From positions 1 through 15,698 of the forward strand of contig JBGSTG010000021.1 of assembly GCA_041736625.1 (NCBI GenBank): 15,698 nucleotides of DNA. The letters are read 5' to 3'. The stretch comes from M3007 sp041736625. Lineage in GTDB: Bacteria; Bacteroidota; Bacteroidia; Chitinophagales; Saprospiraceae. The stretch's first letter is position 1. Each line of letters opens with the position of its first letter. The position numbers and the translations under genes were made by a program. A model generated the notes under the pieces. It ran no database searches and was not told the origin of the DNA. It worked only from the letters and a program-made list of their open reading frames with translations. This document shows positions 1-7,332 of this stretch, in pieces.

Positions 1-168
1 GTTGTAGATGACAAAATTCCAGTTGCAATCGTCAGTGGACTGGGCCGACACCCACACCGAGAAAAGACAGCAGACGATCAACGGAAAAAGCCCGCCGGGC
101 CTGGAGCGGTGGTTCAAGAGTTTAACCATTGGCCCCCCCCCGCGGAGGAAAGAAAAAATTGTTTTCAT
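1..168 (-). CDS. N-terminal part of an exported protein, cut by the window edge
   Basis: An open frame runs from an ATG at 168-166 to the window edge, giving 56 codons with no stop. Residues 27-43 are hydrophobic (LFPLIVCCLFSVWVSAQ) and end in the 'SAQ' signal-peptidase site common in Bacteroidota, so the product is probably exported. Only about 13 residues of mature protein are visible, too few to name a family. There are two possible starts in one frame: M1 (166-168) and M14 (127-129). M14 gives a more conventional signal peptide (basic n-region, then the hydrophobic core). A run of nine G on the coding strand (133-141) lies between them and encodes Gly-Gly-Gly. A TATATTTG -7 element about 56 bases upstream fits the longer start. 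The gene is on the same strand as the VWA gene 225 bp upstream but probably has its own promoter. Confidence 0.6.
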   Translation of the reverse strand, partial: MKTIFSFLRGGGPMVKLLNHRSRPGGLFPLIVCCLFSVWVSAQSTDDCNWNFVIYN

Positions 169-223
169 AATCAGAGTATTTGAGATGGTTAAAAGTGCTT
201 TTGGGTGGATTAAACTGACAATG

Positions 224-231
224 CAAATATA
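224..231 (-). promoter_or_regulatory. -7 promoter element (TATATTTG) for the leftmost gene
   Basis: The minus strand reads TATATTTG, a perfect match to the Bacteroidota -7 consensus TAnnTTTG, 56 bases before the ATG at 168. I see no convincing TTG -33 element at the usual spacing. The surrounding 169-393 spacer is AT-rich and shows only one small inverted repeat (ATCGAA-A-TTCGAT, 313-325). Confidence 0.45.
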
Positions 232-393
232 TAGAAAAAGAGATCGATTGTTCCATGACTGCGGGTGAATTTGGCGATCGTTCGTCGAAATTAATATACG
301 GGAACGGGGATTATCGAAATTCGATGAAATGTAGATAATTCTCCAGTAAATATTCTGAATAGCGGCGGAATCCGAAAGGATATTTTATGCGCA

Positions 394-1956
394 TCACATC
401 TTGCTCACCTTAATAAACGTCCCCCGGCTCACCCGGTACTGAAACGCACCGATGGCAATGGTTTGCCCTTCGGCGAGGGCCGCCAGGTCTTCGATGTCCT
501 CTTCAATGGTGTGTATGCTACCCTTTGTTTTGTAGGCGATTTCGAGGTAGTCTTCGTTGATGCCGCTTTCAGTGCCGCACAGGACGATGTGCACGGGTAC
601 GTTCAGGCGGATGACCAGTTCCTTGTCGCGCACGTCGCTATAGTTGTCGGCGATGAGCAACAGCTCATCGAGGCCCTGTTTTTGGGCGGCGCCGGCGAGC
701 AGGGCTTCCAGGTCGTTTTCCGGGCTGTCGCCCCCGTTGCCGTTGCGCGTGGTTTCGCGCATTTTTTCGAGGAGTTGGGGCATGTCGGCGCGGTCGAGAA
801 AGTACAGGCCGCCGGTTTGCCCGATGCGCTTCCGGTCTTCCGGGGTGCGGTCGCCGTCGTTGAAAAACAGGTACCTGTTTTCTTCGTGCTGCACCAGCTG
901 GAGCGCGTGCCAGAGGACCACCTGATCCATGTAGGGCGACATGCTGCCGGTGAGGTCGGTCACCACCACCTTGTGCGCCCAGCGTTCGCCCATGCGGAAG
1001 AAGGTCGCTTTGATCACCTCGCCCGTTTTTTCGAAGTATTTGGGGTCTTTGGCCACCGCTTCGCGTTCGCGCGCGCTGCGTTTTTCAATTTTTTTGATCA
1101 CCGAGTCGAGCGGGGCGCCATAAACGAGCTGGTCGACAAAGTCGCTTTCTTTCAGCTCCCTGTTCAGGGTGGCCACCGAGTCGCGCGCGCGCCGGATCTG
1201 ATAGAGCGAATCGCGCACGGCGGCCAGGCGCGCGCGTTCGGCCTGGCGGCGCAGCAGCTCCCGGGTTCCGATGGTGTTGTAGGTGATCTTGAGCTGACCG
1301 GCTTTTCCGTTGTCGGGCAGTTCGTAGCACTTCAGGTTTTTGTAAAAAGCGGTGCTGAAGCAGTATTGCTTGCCGTTGGGTAGCATCAGGGCTGCCTTGC
1401 CGCGCGCGTCGGTGGTGGCGGTGTACACCGTTTGGGCGCCCTGGACGGCAAAGTACAGCACTTCGCCCTCGATCGGCTTGTCGTCGAGATCCATGATGTT
1501 GGCGATCAGCAGCACGCGGTCGCGCGTGGGTGTCTGGTACAGGGACACCTGCTGGCGAATGGTGTCGTTCACCGCTTCCTCTGTAAACGCCTTGGGCAGG
1601 TGGGTGATGCGCAGGAATTCGGTTGCGAAGGGGTCGTTGGACAGGGTGATGGTCTCGATGGCCGGTTCGTTGCCGGCGCCGATGCGGTACGTTTGCCCCT
1701 TGGGCAGGCGGAAGTTGACCTCTCCGTACTTGCCGGTGACGCCCTGCCAGGTTTTTCCGCCGGCGGTTTGCACGACCGATACGTCCAGGTCCGGCAGCTT
1801 GCGCTGGTTCAGGTCCTGCACCACGATTTTGAGCAACACCAGGTCTTTGGTGGGCGCCAGTTTGTCGTCGGCGTGGCCGTATTCGCGGAGGGTGTCGGTT
1901 TGGGCGTTCAGGGCGCAGGGCAGCACCAGGGCCCAAAAGAGGATGTTGTTTCGCAT
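394..1956 (-). CDS. Secreted von Willebrand factor A (VWA) domain protein with Ig-like repeats
   Basis: This is a 520-residue protein. A signal peptide (about residues 1-19, ending LNAQ) predicts export. Two beta-rich segments follow, about 40-105 and 145-210. Each has a 'D/T-x-x-G-x-x-x-F/L-x-L-P' turn like carboxypeptidase-regulatory or Ig-like repeats. A basic, probably helical or coiled-coil linker (about 230-300) is rich in Arg, Glu and Ala. The C-terminal third (about 328-500) is VWA-like. Its MIDAS first motif is D334-L-T336-G-S338, where Thr replaces the first Ser of DxSxS; GGDSPEND (408-415) and IADN (435-438) fit the second and third motifs. VWA domains with an intact MIDAS bind a metal and mediate protein contacts. 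No enzymatic domain is visible. The start is the only ATG before the signal peptide. It diverges from the Crp/Fnr gene with 90 bp between starts. The partner is unknown. Confidence 0.8.
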   Translation of the reverse strand: MRNNILFWALVLPCALNAQTDTLREYGHADDKLAPTKDLVLLKIVVQDLNQRKLPDLDVSVVQTAGGKTWQGVTGKYGEVNFRLPKGQTYRIGAGNEPAIETITLSNDPFATEFLRITHLPKAFTEEAVNDTIRQQVSLYQTPTRDRVLLIANIMDLDDKPIEGEVLYFAVQGAQTVYTATTDARGKAALMLPNGKQYCFSTAFYKNLKCYELPDNGKAGQLKITYNTIGTRELLRRQAERARLAAVRDSLYQIRRARDSVATLNRELKESDFVDQLVYGAPLDSVIKKIEKRSAREREAVAKDPKYFEKTGEVIKATFFRMGERWAHKVVVTDLTGSMSPYMDQVVLWHALQLVQHEENRYLFFNDGDRTPEDRKRIGQTGGLYFLDRADMPQLLEKMRETTRNGNGGDSPENDLEALLAGAAQKQGLDELLLIADNYSDVRDKELVIRLNVPVHIVLCGTESGINEDYLEIAYKTKGSIHTIEEDIEDLAALAEGQTIAIGAFQYRVSRGTFIKVSKM

Positions 1957-2046
1957 AAAACATGGTTAGTCCCAATCAAACGTTTATTTCGCACGCGCAT
2001 GCATGTAAATTGCCGGGCAAAAGCGAAACAGCAAAAAAAACAGGAG

Positions 2047-2646
2047 ATGGATGCCCAACTGCTTCAATTGTTGAATACATACGGAGAAGAATACACTTTT
2101 CCCGGCGGCACGGTGTTGCTCCGTGACGGGCAGTATATCAAATGGGTTCCGCTGGTGCTCGGGGGCAGCATCAAGGTGGTGCGGGAGGACCAGTCGGGGC
2201 GGGAGCTGCTGCTGTACCTGATTGTCCCGGGGGAGTCCTGCGTGATGACCCTGCTGGCGGTGCAGCAGAACACGCCCAGCAGGGTTCGGGCCGAGGTAGC
2301 CGAAGCGGCTCGTGTACTGCTGCTGCCGGTAGACGCCGTTCGGCGGCATTTGTCATCGAGAAAAGATTGGCTGGACTTTATTTTCGGGCTTTTCAGTCGC
2401 CGTTATGAGGAGTTGTTGCAAATGGTGCAGGAGGTGGCGTTCAACCGGGTGGATGAGCGGCTGGTGGATTTGCTCCGGATCAAGTGCAGCCTGCAAAAAG
2501 GGCCCGTGCTCCGGATTACGCACCAGCAGTTGGCCGACGAACTGGGCACCGCCCGGGAGGTGGTCTCCCGGTTGTTGAAGCGTCTGGAGGAGGAGCAAAT
2601 GGTGCGAACGGAGCGGGGCGTGATACATTATTTAGGTGCTTGGTGA
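2047..2646 (+). CDS. Crp/Fnr family transcriptional regulator
   Basis: This is a 199-residue protein. Residues 15-110 form a cyclic-nucleotide-binding-like beta-barrel with typical landmarks (PGGTVLLRDGQ, PLVLGGSIKV, GRELLLYLIVPGESC). Residues 111-140 are the dimer helix, and 156-181 the Crp-type winged helix-turn-helix (ITHQQLADELGTAREVVSRL). C65 in PGESC is conserved in many Bacteroidota relatives, but there is no N-terminal cysteine cluster for a Fe-S centre, so the effector is unknown. The frame is open upstream; an in-frame ATG at 1999 would add 16 basic residues. I chose 2047 because the family normally begins just before 'LLxLL' and a purine-rich tract precedes it. DUF2892 follows 73 bp downstream. 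A Crp-like palindrome overlaps this gene's last codons, suggesting it regulates its neighbour. Confidence 0.9.
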   Translation: MDAQLLQLLNTYGEEYTFPGGTVLLRDGQYIKWVPLVLGGSIKVVREDQSGRELLLYLIVPGESCVMTLLAVQQNTPSRVRAEVAEAARVLLLPVDAVRRHLSSRKDWLDFIFGLFSRRYEELLQMVQEVAFNRVDERLVDLLRIKCSLQKGPVLRITHQQLADELGTAREVVSRLLKRLEEEQMVRTERGVIHYLGAW

Positions 2647-2657
2647 CTGAGGTCACA
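2642..2657 (+). promoter_or_regulatory. Crp/Fnr-type operator (GGTGA-N6-TCACA)
   Basis: The 16-base palindrome differs from the canonical TGTGA-N6-TCACA at one position and contains a perfect GTGAC-N4-GTCAC inverted repeat. It overlaps the stop codon of the Crp/Fnr gene. Its centre (2649.5) lies about 34 bases before the centre of the TATATTTG element at 2680-2687. If that element is centred at -7, the operator sits near -41.5, the class II activator position. Function is inferred. Confidence 0.55.
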
Positions 2658-2679
2658 AAGCGCGGCTTTCCGTGCCCTG

Positions 2680-2687
2680 TATATTTG
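2680..2687 (+). promoter_or_regulatory. -7 promoter element (TATATTTG) for the DUF2892 gene
   Basis: This is a perfect TAnnTTTG match, 32 bases before the DUF2892 start codon. No good TTG -33 element is seen at the usual distance; the Crp-like operator covers that region, as expected for an activator-dependent promoter. Confidence 0.55.
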
Positions 2688-2719
2688 TTTCATCATTCAT
2701 CACTTAAACAGTTCCTGAT

Positions 2720-2911
2720 ATGAAACGCAACGTAGGTTCTCTCGATCGCATCCTCCGCCTGGTTTTGGGCGCAGCCATGGTAGGTGGCGGCATTTATTTT
2801 CACTCCTGGTTCGGCGCCATCGGTCTGATATTGATCGGCACCGCCCTGATTAATTTTTGTCCATTGTACGCCATCGTGGGGGCGAATACTTGTTCGGTGC
2901 GGAAAGCCTAG
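2720..2911 (+). CDS. DUF2892 (YgaP-like inner membrane domain) protein
   Basis: This is a 63-residue membrane protein. The N-terminus has the NVGSLDRILRLVLG signature, followed by two hydrophobic helices (about 10-27 and 30-46) and the FCPLY...NTC end, with cysteines at 47 and 58. This matches the DUF2892 family, found alone or fused to rhodanese domains and often next to Crp/Fnr or ArsR regulators. The molecular role is not settled; a link to sulfur or redox stress is an inference from family context. It is likely transcribed from the TATATTTG promoter under the upstream Crp-like operator. The gene ends 14 bases before the converging GNAT stop; a weak AGGCA/TGCCT hairpin (2910-2926) is the only terminator candidate. 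Confidence 0.88.
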   Translation: MKRNVGSLDRILRLVLGAAMVGGGIYFHSWFGAIGLILIGTALINFCPLYAIVGANTCSVRKA

Positions 2912-2925
2912 GCAAAATGTCTGCC

Positions 2926-3528
2926 TCAGCACCGTAAGCGCAACTGCTCCCTGACGCCCGACAGCCACTCTTCACGCAGGATGCTCAGCACGATGCTGTC
3001 GCGGCGGCGGCCGTCGGGGAGCAGTTTATGGCTGCGCAGCACGCCTTCCACGGTGCAGCCGATTTTTTTCATGGCGGCGATGCTGCGCTCGTTTTGCACG
3101 TCGGCGTTGAACTCCACCCGTTCCATTTGCATGGTGCCGAAGGCAAAATCGAGCAAAAGGAATTTGCAATGCCGGTTGAGTCCGGTGCCCTGGTGCGCTT
3201 TGCCGTACCAGGTGTAACCCAGGAGGGTACTGCGGTTTTTGAGGTCCATGTGGTAGAAGCGGGTGCTGCCCGCGTAGCGGTCCTGCCGCTTGTCAAAAAC
3301 GATGAACGGGTAGGCGGCTTCCCGGGCGCGGTACTTGAGCGCCTGGGCGATGTAGGTTTTCAGTTTTTCCGGGCTGTCGGCCGCCACCAGCGTGTGGGTC
3401 CATATTTCCGGCTCCTGCAGGGCAAAAGGCAGGAGATGGTCGTAGTCGGCCAAGGTCAGGGGTTGCAAGCGCACAAAGTCGTCTTCCAGGACGTACTCGC
3501 GGCCGAAGTCGAAAGGTTCGGGTGTCAT
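2926..3528 (-). CDS. GNAT family N-acetyltransferase (RimJ/RimL-like)
   Basis: This 200-residue protein has the layout of RimJ/RimL-type acetyltransferases. The N-terminal strand is VRLQPLTLADYDHLLPFA. A central 'RYAGSTRFYHMDLKNRSTLLGYTWYGKAHQG' region follows (about 83-113), where G-x-G/A backbone contacts for acetyl-CoA are expected. The late segment VEFNADVQNERSIAAMKKIG (about 138-157) and then VEGVLRSHKLLPDGRRRDSIVLSIL match the family's C-terminal half. These enzymes transfer acetyl from acetyl-CoA to an amine; the substrate here is not predictable. Its ATG overlaps the stop codon of the phosphatase gene by four bases (ATGA), so the two are almost certainly cotranscribed and translationally coupled. 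Confidence 0.88.
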   Translation of the reverse strand: MTPEPFDFGREYVLEDDFVRLQPLTLADYDHLLPFALQEPEIWTHTLVAADSPEKLKTYIAQALKYRAREAAYPFIVFDKRQDRYAGSTRFYHMDLKNRSTLLGYTWYGKAHQGTGLNRHCKFLLLDFAFGTMQMERVEFNADVQNERSIAAMKKIGCTVEGVLRSHKLLPDGRRRDSIVLSILREEWLSGVREQLRLRC

Positions 3529-5162
3529 TTTTTGAAAAGGTCTTCGATCACCCTGCCGGTGCTGCCGTTGGGCTCCATGATGCGCAACAGGGCCGCCAGG
3601 GTGGGGGCGATGTCGGCGATGGTGACCGGGGCGTGGCTTTCGCCCTGTGGCGTTTTCCAGCCGTACCAGAGCAGGGGCACGTGGGTGTCGTACGGGTACG
3701 GGGAGCCGTGGGTGGTACCGCCGGTGAGGAAATAGTCGTCGGATGTGTGCCAGGCCGGGTCGAGCAGGAACACGATGTCGCCGGAGCGGCGCGGGTGAAT
3801 GCCGCGGCGCACCTCGCCGGCGAACGGGTAGTCTTCCGGGAGGTAGAAGAGTTCATCGGTGCTCATGGCGTCGTACACGCCGGGCATGTCGATGAGTTCC
3901 TGGATGATCACGTCCGCGACGGTGTTGGGGTCCAGCGCGAGGTCTTGCATGGCCTCCCAGTTGAGCCACACCTGCTGGTTGCTCGCCTCGTGGATCACAT
4001 TGGCCTGCATGCCGAGATCGAGCTCAAGCGCCTGAAGCAATCGGGTTTTGAGCTTGCTTTCGGGAAAAACCCCGGCCACCCCGCCGAGCGATTGCAGGTG
4101 GGCGGGCGTTTCGGCGCCGCCGTGGTCGGCGGTGAGGAACACGAGCACCTGGTTTTTGCCGAATTGCTGGTCGAGAAAGTTCAGCAGGCGTTCGACCTGC
4201 CGGTCCAGTTTCAGGTATACGTCCTGCGTTTCTTCCGCATGCACGCCGAACTGATGCCCGCAGTAGTCGGTGGAGGAGAAGCTCAGGCACAGGAAGTCGG
4301 GGTAGGCATCGGCGCCCAGTTCCATGTTTTTAATGGCTTCGAGGGCAAAGTCGAGGGTGAACTCGTTTCCGTAGGGGGTGTAGCGGATGAGTCCGAGGCC
4401 GAATTTTTTCTGCAATTCCGGGAGATCGTAGGGCAGGTCGCCGCTGATGTAGGGCGTTTCGAAGGGTTTCCAGTCGGGGAAGCTCTGGCTGTAATCGGCG
4501 TTGGGGAGCTTCGACCAGCCCTTGTTCAGGTAGGCCTGCACGCGGTTCTGGGCGTTGAATGCGGTGACCCACGCGGGCAGGGCGGTGGAGTCGGGATAAT
4601 AGGTGCTGGTGATCCAGTTGCCGGTCTTGTCGTCGAACCAATAGGCGGCGTTCGGGAAGTGGCCGGCGGGCAGGATGCTGCCGCGGTCTTTGAGGCAAAC
4701 CCCCACCACTTTGGAGCGCATGGCGTTGGACAGGCGCAGTTCGTCGGTGATCGTGGAGCTGAGCATCACGGCAGGGGAGTGTTCGCCCACCTTGCCGGGG
4801 GTGCCGCCGACGGTCCGGTAACGGGGATCCTGGGTGACGTATCGGGCGGATTTCCATTCCGGGTCCCACCAGTCGTTGGCGATGACCCCGTTGACCGAGG
4901 GTGTTGTTCCGGTGTAAATGGACGCGTGGCCGGGACCGGTATAGGTGGGCATAAAGTTAAAATTCGTGTTTTCGCAGGAAAACCCGTCGCGCAGCAAGCG
5001 CTTGAACCCGCCTTCGCCGTAGGCATCCTCGTATTTGTACAGGTAGTCGTAGCGCATTTGATCCACGACGATGCCGACGATGAGTTTGGGCTTGTTGGGC
5101 ATTTGTGCGGACAAAAGGCTGGTCGCAAGCAGCAGGAGGGTAGTAACAAGTGCAGGGCGCAT
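3525..5162 (-). CDS. pafA: PafA-like alkaline phosphatase (alkaline phosphatase superfamily)
   Basis: This is a 545-residue secreted phosphatase. The signal peptide MRPALVTTLLLLATSLLSAQ is followed by the superfamily metal site. D34 lies in VVDQMR. T75 in TYTGPGHAS is the likely nucleophile. N96 is in the IANDWW motif. D299 and H303 are in STDYCGH, D346 and H347 in TADHGG, and a late His in TTHGSPYPYDTH. K158 and R160 in LKDRGSILPAGH match the phosphate-contacting Lys/Arg that distinguish PafA-type monoesterases from diesterases of the same fold. PafA releases phosphate from organic monoesters in the periplasm, and unlike PhoA is not reported to be repressed by phosphate. The frame is open 28 codons further upstream to 5246. 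I chose 5162 because the signal peptide begins there and a TATCTTTG promoter lies inside the extension. The GNAT gene overlaps its stop. Confidence 0.9.
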   Translation of the reverse strand: MRPALVTTLLLLATSLLSAQMPNKPKLIVGIVVDQMRYDYLYKYEDAYGEGGFKRLLRDGFSCENTNFNFMPTYTGPGHASIYTGTTPSVNGVIANDWWDPEWKSARYVTQDPRYRTVGGTPGKVGEHSPAVMLSSTITDELRLSNAMRSKVVGVCLKDRGSILPAGHFPNAAYWFDDKTGNWITSTYYPDSTALPAWVTAFNAQNRVQAYLNKGWSKLPNADYSQSFPDWKPFETPYISGDLPYDLPELQKKFGLGLIRYTPYGNEFTLDFALEAIKNMELGADAYPDFLCLSFSSTDYCGHQFGVHAEETQDVYLKLDRQVERLLNFLDQQFGKNQVLVFLTADHGGAETPAHLQSLGGVAGVFPESKLKTRLLQALELDLGMQANVIHEASNQQVWLNWEAMQDLALDPNTVADVIIQELIDMPGVYDAMSTDELFYLPEDYPFAGEVRRGIHPRRSGDIVFLLDPAWHTSDDYFLTGGTTHGSPYPYDTHVPLLWYGWKTPQGESHAPVTIADIAPTLAALLRIMEPNGSTGRVIEDLFKK

Positions 5163-5204
5163 GGACAGTCGGGTATTGGGAACAGAAATAATGGTTTGGC
5201 GATC

Positions 5205-5212
5205 CAAAGATA
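5205..5212 (-). promoter_or_regulatory. -7 promoter element (TATCTTTG) for the pafA-GNAT operon
   Basis: This perfect TAnnTTTG match on the minus strand ends 43 bases before the phosphatase start at 5162. It rules against the longer in-frame start at 5246. No clear TTG at -33. Confidence 0.5.
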
Positions 5213-5285
5213 AGGGCTGAATGGGTTTCGCGAAAACCTTTTGCACGGGCCTGCGTTCTTTGCGGGATTATAAACCCTAGCCCGC

Positions 5286-6164
5286 ATGTCCCACGACCGA
5301 CCGCCTGTTTTACTCGACTGGCTTACACTGATGCTGTTGGCGGTTGTTTGGGGGGCCTCTTTTTTGTTCATCAAACGCGCCGTTCAGGTATTTGAGCCGG
5401 TGCATATGGCCTTGTGGCGTATGTCGCTGGCCACGGTGTTGTACCTGCCCATCGCGCTGGCCTTCTGGTCGCGCATCGACTGGCGGCGCTGGAAGGTGTT
5501 GGTGGGTGTGGCCTTGTTCGGGTCGGCTATTCCAAACTATTTTTTCGCCGTCGCCCAGCAGCACGTAAACAGCGGCCTGGCCGGCGTGCTGAACGCCCTG
5601 ACGCCCATGTTCACCCTGTTTCTGGGTTTTGTGGTGTTCCGCCGGACGCCGTCGTTTTCCAAGCTGTGGGGGGTACTGGTGGGGCTGGCCGGCGCTACGC
5701 TGCTCGTGTGGAGCAGCACAGGCGGGCATTTTTCCGGAAACCTGTGGTACACCGGGTTGTGCATCCTGGCCACTATGTGTTACGCCATGAACGCCCAACT
5801 GGTGAATCGATACCTGGCCGACCAGCATCCGGCGGGCATCGCCTCCGCCGCGTTTATGATCACCGGGCTGTTTTTCCTCGCCGGACTCTGGTGGAGCGGC
5901 GCCTGGTCGGCGGCCCTGGCACACGAGCGGGGTGCGCAGGCCATCGGTTACATCGGCTACCTGGCCGCCGTGGGAACGGTCGGCGGATCCATCCTTTATT
6001 TTTGGCTTATCCAACGCACCAGCCCTGTTTTTGCTACCTCGGTCACGTATTTGCTGCCGGTGGTGGCCTTGCTCATCGGGTTTATCGACGGGGAAAATGT
6101 GTCGGTTTTGGATGTTACCGGTACGGGAATTATTCTGGCCGGCGTATATTTGGTGCGGTCGTAG
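5286..6164 (+). CDS. EamA/DMT family transporter
   Basis: This is a 292-residue integral membrane protein with about ten hydrophobic helices arranged as two EamA repeats (about 15-140 and 155-290). Family hallmarks are WGASFLFIKRAVQ in helix 1, VLNALTPMFTLFLGF in the first repeat, and the matching TSVTYLLPVVALLIGFIDGE with VTGTGIILAGVYLV at the end. Members of the drug/metabolite transporter superfamily export or import small metabolites; the substrate cannot be read from sequence. The start at ATG 5286 gives a short polar N-terminus before helix 1. It is divergent from pafA, with 123 bp between starts. The lipoprotein gene begins 30 bases after its stop, so the two probably share a transcript. 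A degenerate -7 box (GTTCTTTG, 5254-5262) is weak. Confidence 0.9.
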   Translation: MSHDRPPVLLDWLTLMLLAVVWGASFLFIKRAVQVFEPVHMALWRMSLATVLYLPIALAFWSRIDWRRWKVLVGVALFGSAIPNYFFAVAQQHVNSGLAGVLNALTPMFTLFLGFVVFRRTPSFSKLWGVLVGLAGATLLVWSSTGGHFSGNLWYTGLCILATMCYAMNAQLVNRYLADQHPAGIASAAFMITGLFFLAGLWWSGAWSAALAHERGAQAIGYIGYLAAVGTVGGSILYFWLIQRTSPVFATSVTYLLPVVALLIGFIDGENVSVLDVTGTGIILAGVYLVRS

Positions 6165-6194
6165 AACTACTCAGACAGTTTAAAGGGCACGCTT

Positions 6195-6755
6195 ATGCGC
6201 AAGGTTTTTCTTTTGTTTGTCTTTCTCGTCGTCCTGTCGGTTTTGGACGCTTGTTGTGACGTCTTCACTTTTTACGATTACCAGCGCCTGCTGGTCTGGC
6301 AGGTTGATCTGTCACCCCTTTCACAAAACCTGCCCGCCACCGGATTTGAAGTTTTGCCCGATTCATTGCAGTTTTTTGCCGAAGGTTACATGCCTATGGT
6401 TACATCGGTGGCATACGGCACCAGTTGTCCCAACGACGGCAATGGAGGAACCCAATACGGGCTGGATACCATCCTGATCACGGCCGATCAGGCATTCGAT
6501 ACTTTGCACCCCGCCGGTACGTCCCTCAATGATCTTTTTTATTCTCTGGACATCTGGTATGCCGACAGTACCGCCGGCCCGCTGAGCCAGGGGTTGCGCG
6601 GGCTCGATTTCTACGCGCTCGGATTAGCCGGATTGCATTTTTACACGCCGTATCTGCCTTCCGACACCTTGCGGGTGTACACCCTCACGTTCAAATTTAC
6701 CAAGAATAACGCACAAACAGCGACGGGCACGGTTGGTGGTGTCCGGTTTCACTAA
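6195..6755 (+). CDS. Small probable lipoprotein, function unknown
   Basis: This is a 186-residue protein. The N-terminus is basic then strongly hydrophobic (residues 4-18) and ends VLDAC, so C20 is a possible lipidation site. Asp at -2 is not a perfect lipobox residue, and a second cysteine follows at once (CCDVF). The mature part is acidic, Tyr/Leu/Asp-rich and apparently all beta. It has a 'SCPNDGNGGTQYG' segment near 76-88, then 'DTILITADQAFDTLHPAGTSLND', and ends in 'LRVYTLTFKFTKNN'. The layout resembles small Bacteroidota lipoproteins of unknown function, but I do not assign a named family. It lies 30 bases after the EamA gene on the same strand. Its TAA stop abuts the carbonic anhydrase stop on the other strand with no intervening base. 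Confidence 0.72.
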   Translation: MRKVFLLFVFLVVLSVLDACCDVFTFYDYQRLLVWQVDLSPLSQNLPATGFEVLPDSLQFFAEGYMPMVTSVAYGTSCPNDGNGGTQYGLDTILITADQAFDTLHPAGTSLNDLFYSLDIWYADSTAGPLSQGLRGLDFYALGLAGLHFYTPYLPSDTLRVYTLTFKFTKNNAQTATGTVGGVRFH

Positions 6756-7271
6756 TTAACCTTTAAACCAAGAAGCGTACAACATGTAGTTGTTCGCAAT
6801 ACGCCGGATCTCCCCTTCGAACAGTTCGGGGGTCAGTTCTTTCACCCGTTTGGCCGGCACGCCGGCGTACACGCCGCCGGTTTTGCACACGGTATTTTCG
6901 AGCACCACGGCGCCGGCGGCGATCAGGCAGTTTTCTTCCACCACGGCCTGATCCATCACGATGGCGCCCATGCCGATCAGCACATTGTCGTGCAGGGTGC
7001 ATCCGTGCACCAGGGCCCGGTGGCCGATGCTGACGTTGTTGCCCACCGTCGTGCCGCACTTTTGGAAGGTGCAGTGCAAAATGGCGCCGTCCTGAATATT
7101 GACCTTGTTGCCGATGCGGATGAAATTCACGTCGCCCCGCACGACCGCCTGAAACCACACCGAACAGTCGTCGCCCATAACCACGTCGCCCACGATGGTA
7201 GCGTTTTCGGCGATGAATACATTTTGCCCAAAGGAGGGCATCTTATCGTTGCAAGGCAAAATCAAGGGCAT
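6756..7271 (-). CDS. Gamma-class carbonic anhydrase family protein (left-handed beta-helix)
   Basis: This 171-residue protein shows the hexapeptide-repeat pattern of a left-handed beta-helix (NVFIAENATIVGDVVMG, SVWFQAVVRGD, IGNKVNIQDGAILH). The three metal-ligand histidines of the gamma-carbonic anhydrase/CaiE/YrdA group are present: H66 in AILHC, and H84 and H89 in IGHRALVHG. The conserved R45-G-D47 and Q60-D61 are also there. These trimers bind Zn or Fe; some hydrate CO2, but many YrdA-type members have no shown activity, so the reaction is uncertain. The C-terminal helix (about 144-170) is typical. I chose M13 of the longer frame (ATG at 7271, not 7307) because family members begin 'MPLI' just before the first coil. 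A TATATTTG promoter sits 61 bases upstream. Confidence 0.88.
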   Translation of the reverse strand: MPLILPCNDKMPSFGQNVFIAENATIVGDVVMGDDCSVWFQAVVRGDVNFIRIGNKVNIQDGAILHCTFQKCGTTVGNNVSIGHRALVHGCTLHDNVLIGMGAIVMDQAVVEENCLIAAGAVVLENTVCKTGGVYAGVPAKRVKELTPELFEGEIRRIANNYMLYASWFKG

Positions 7272-7332
7272 AGGGAGGTAATAAAAGGGTAAAGCGCGGC
7301 GGTTCAACGGCCTCGAAGGCCAATGTGCGCCA

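Noticed and set aside
463..1383. Long open frame on the plus strand opposite the VWA gene
   Set aside because: It is rich in Val/Phe/Ala/Gly repeats typical of a GC-rich antisense shadow, has no recognisable motif, and the minus frame has a signal peptide and MIDAS motifs.
1432..2046. Upstream extension of the Crp/Fnr frame
   Set aside because: The extension runs antisense through the VWA gene and past its start, and Crp/Fnr proteins of this group begin just before the LLxLL segment.
3522..5213. A 563-codon open frame on the plus strand opposite pafA
   Set aside because: Low-complexity Val/Gly/His/Gln composition fits a codon-bias shadow; the minus frame has all phosphatase catalytic residues.
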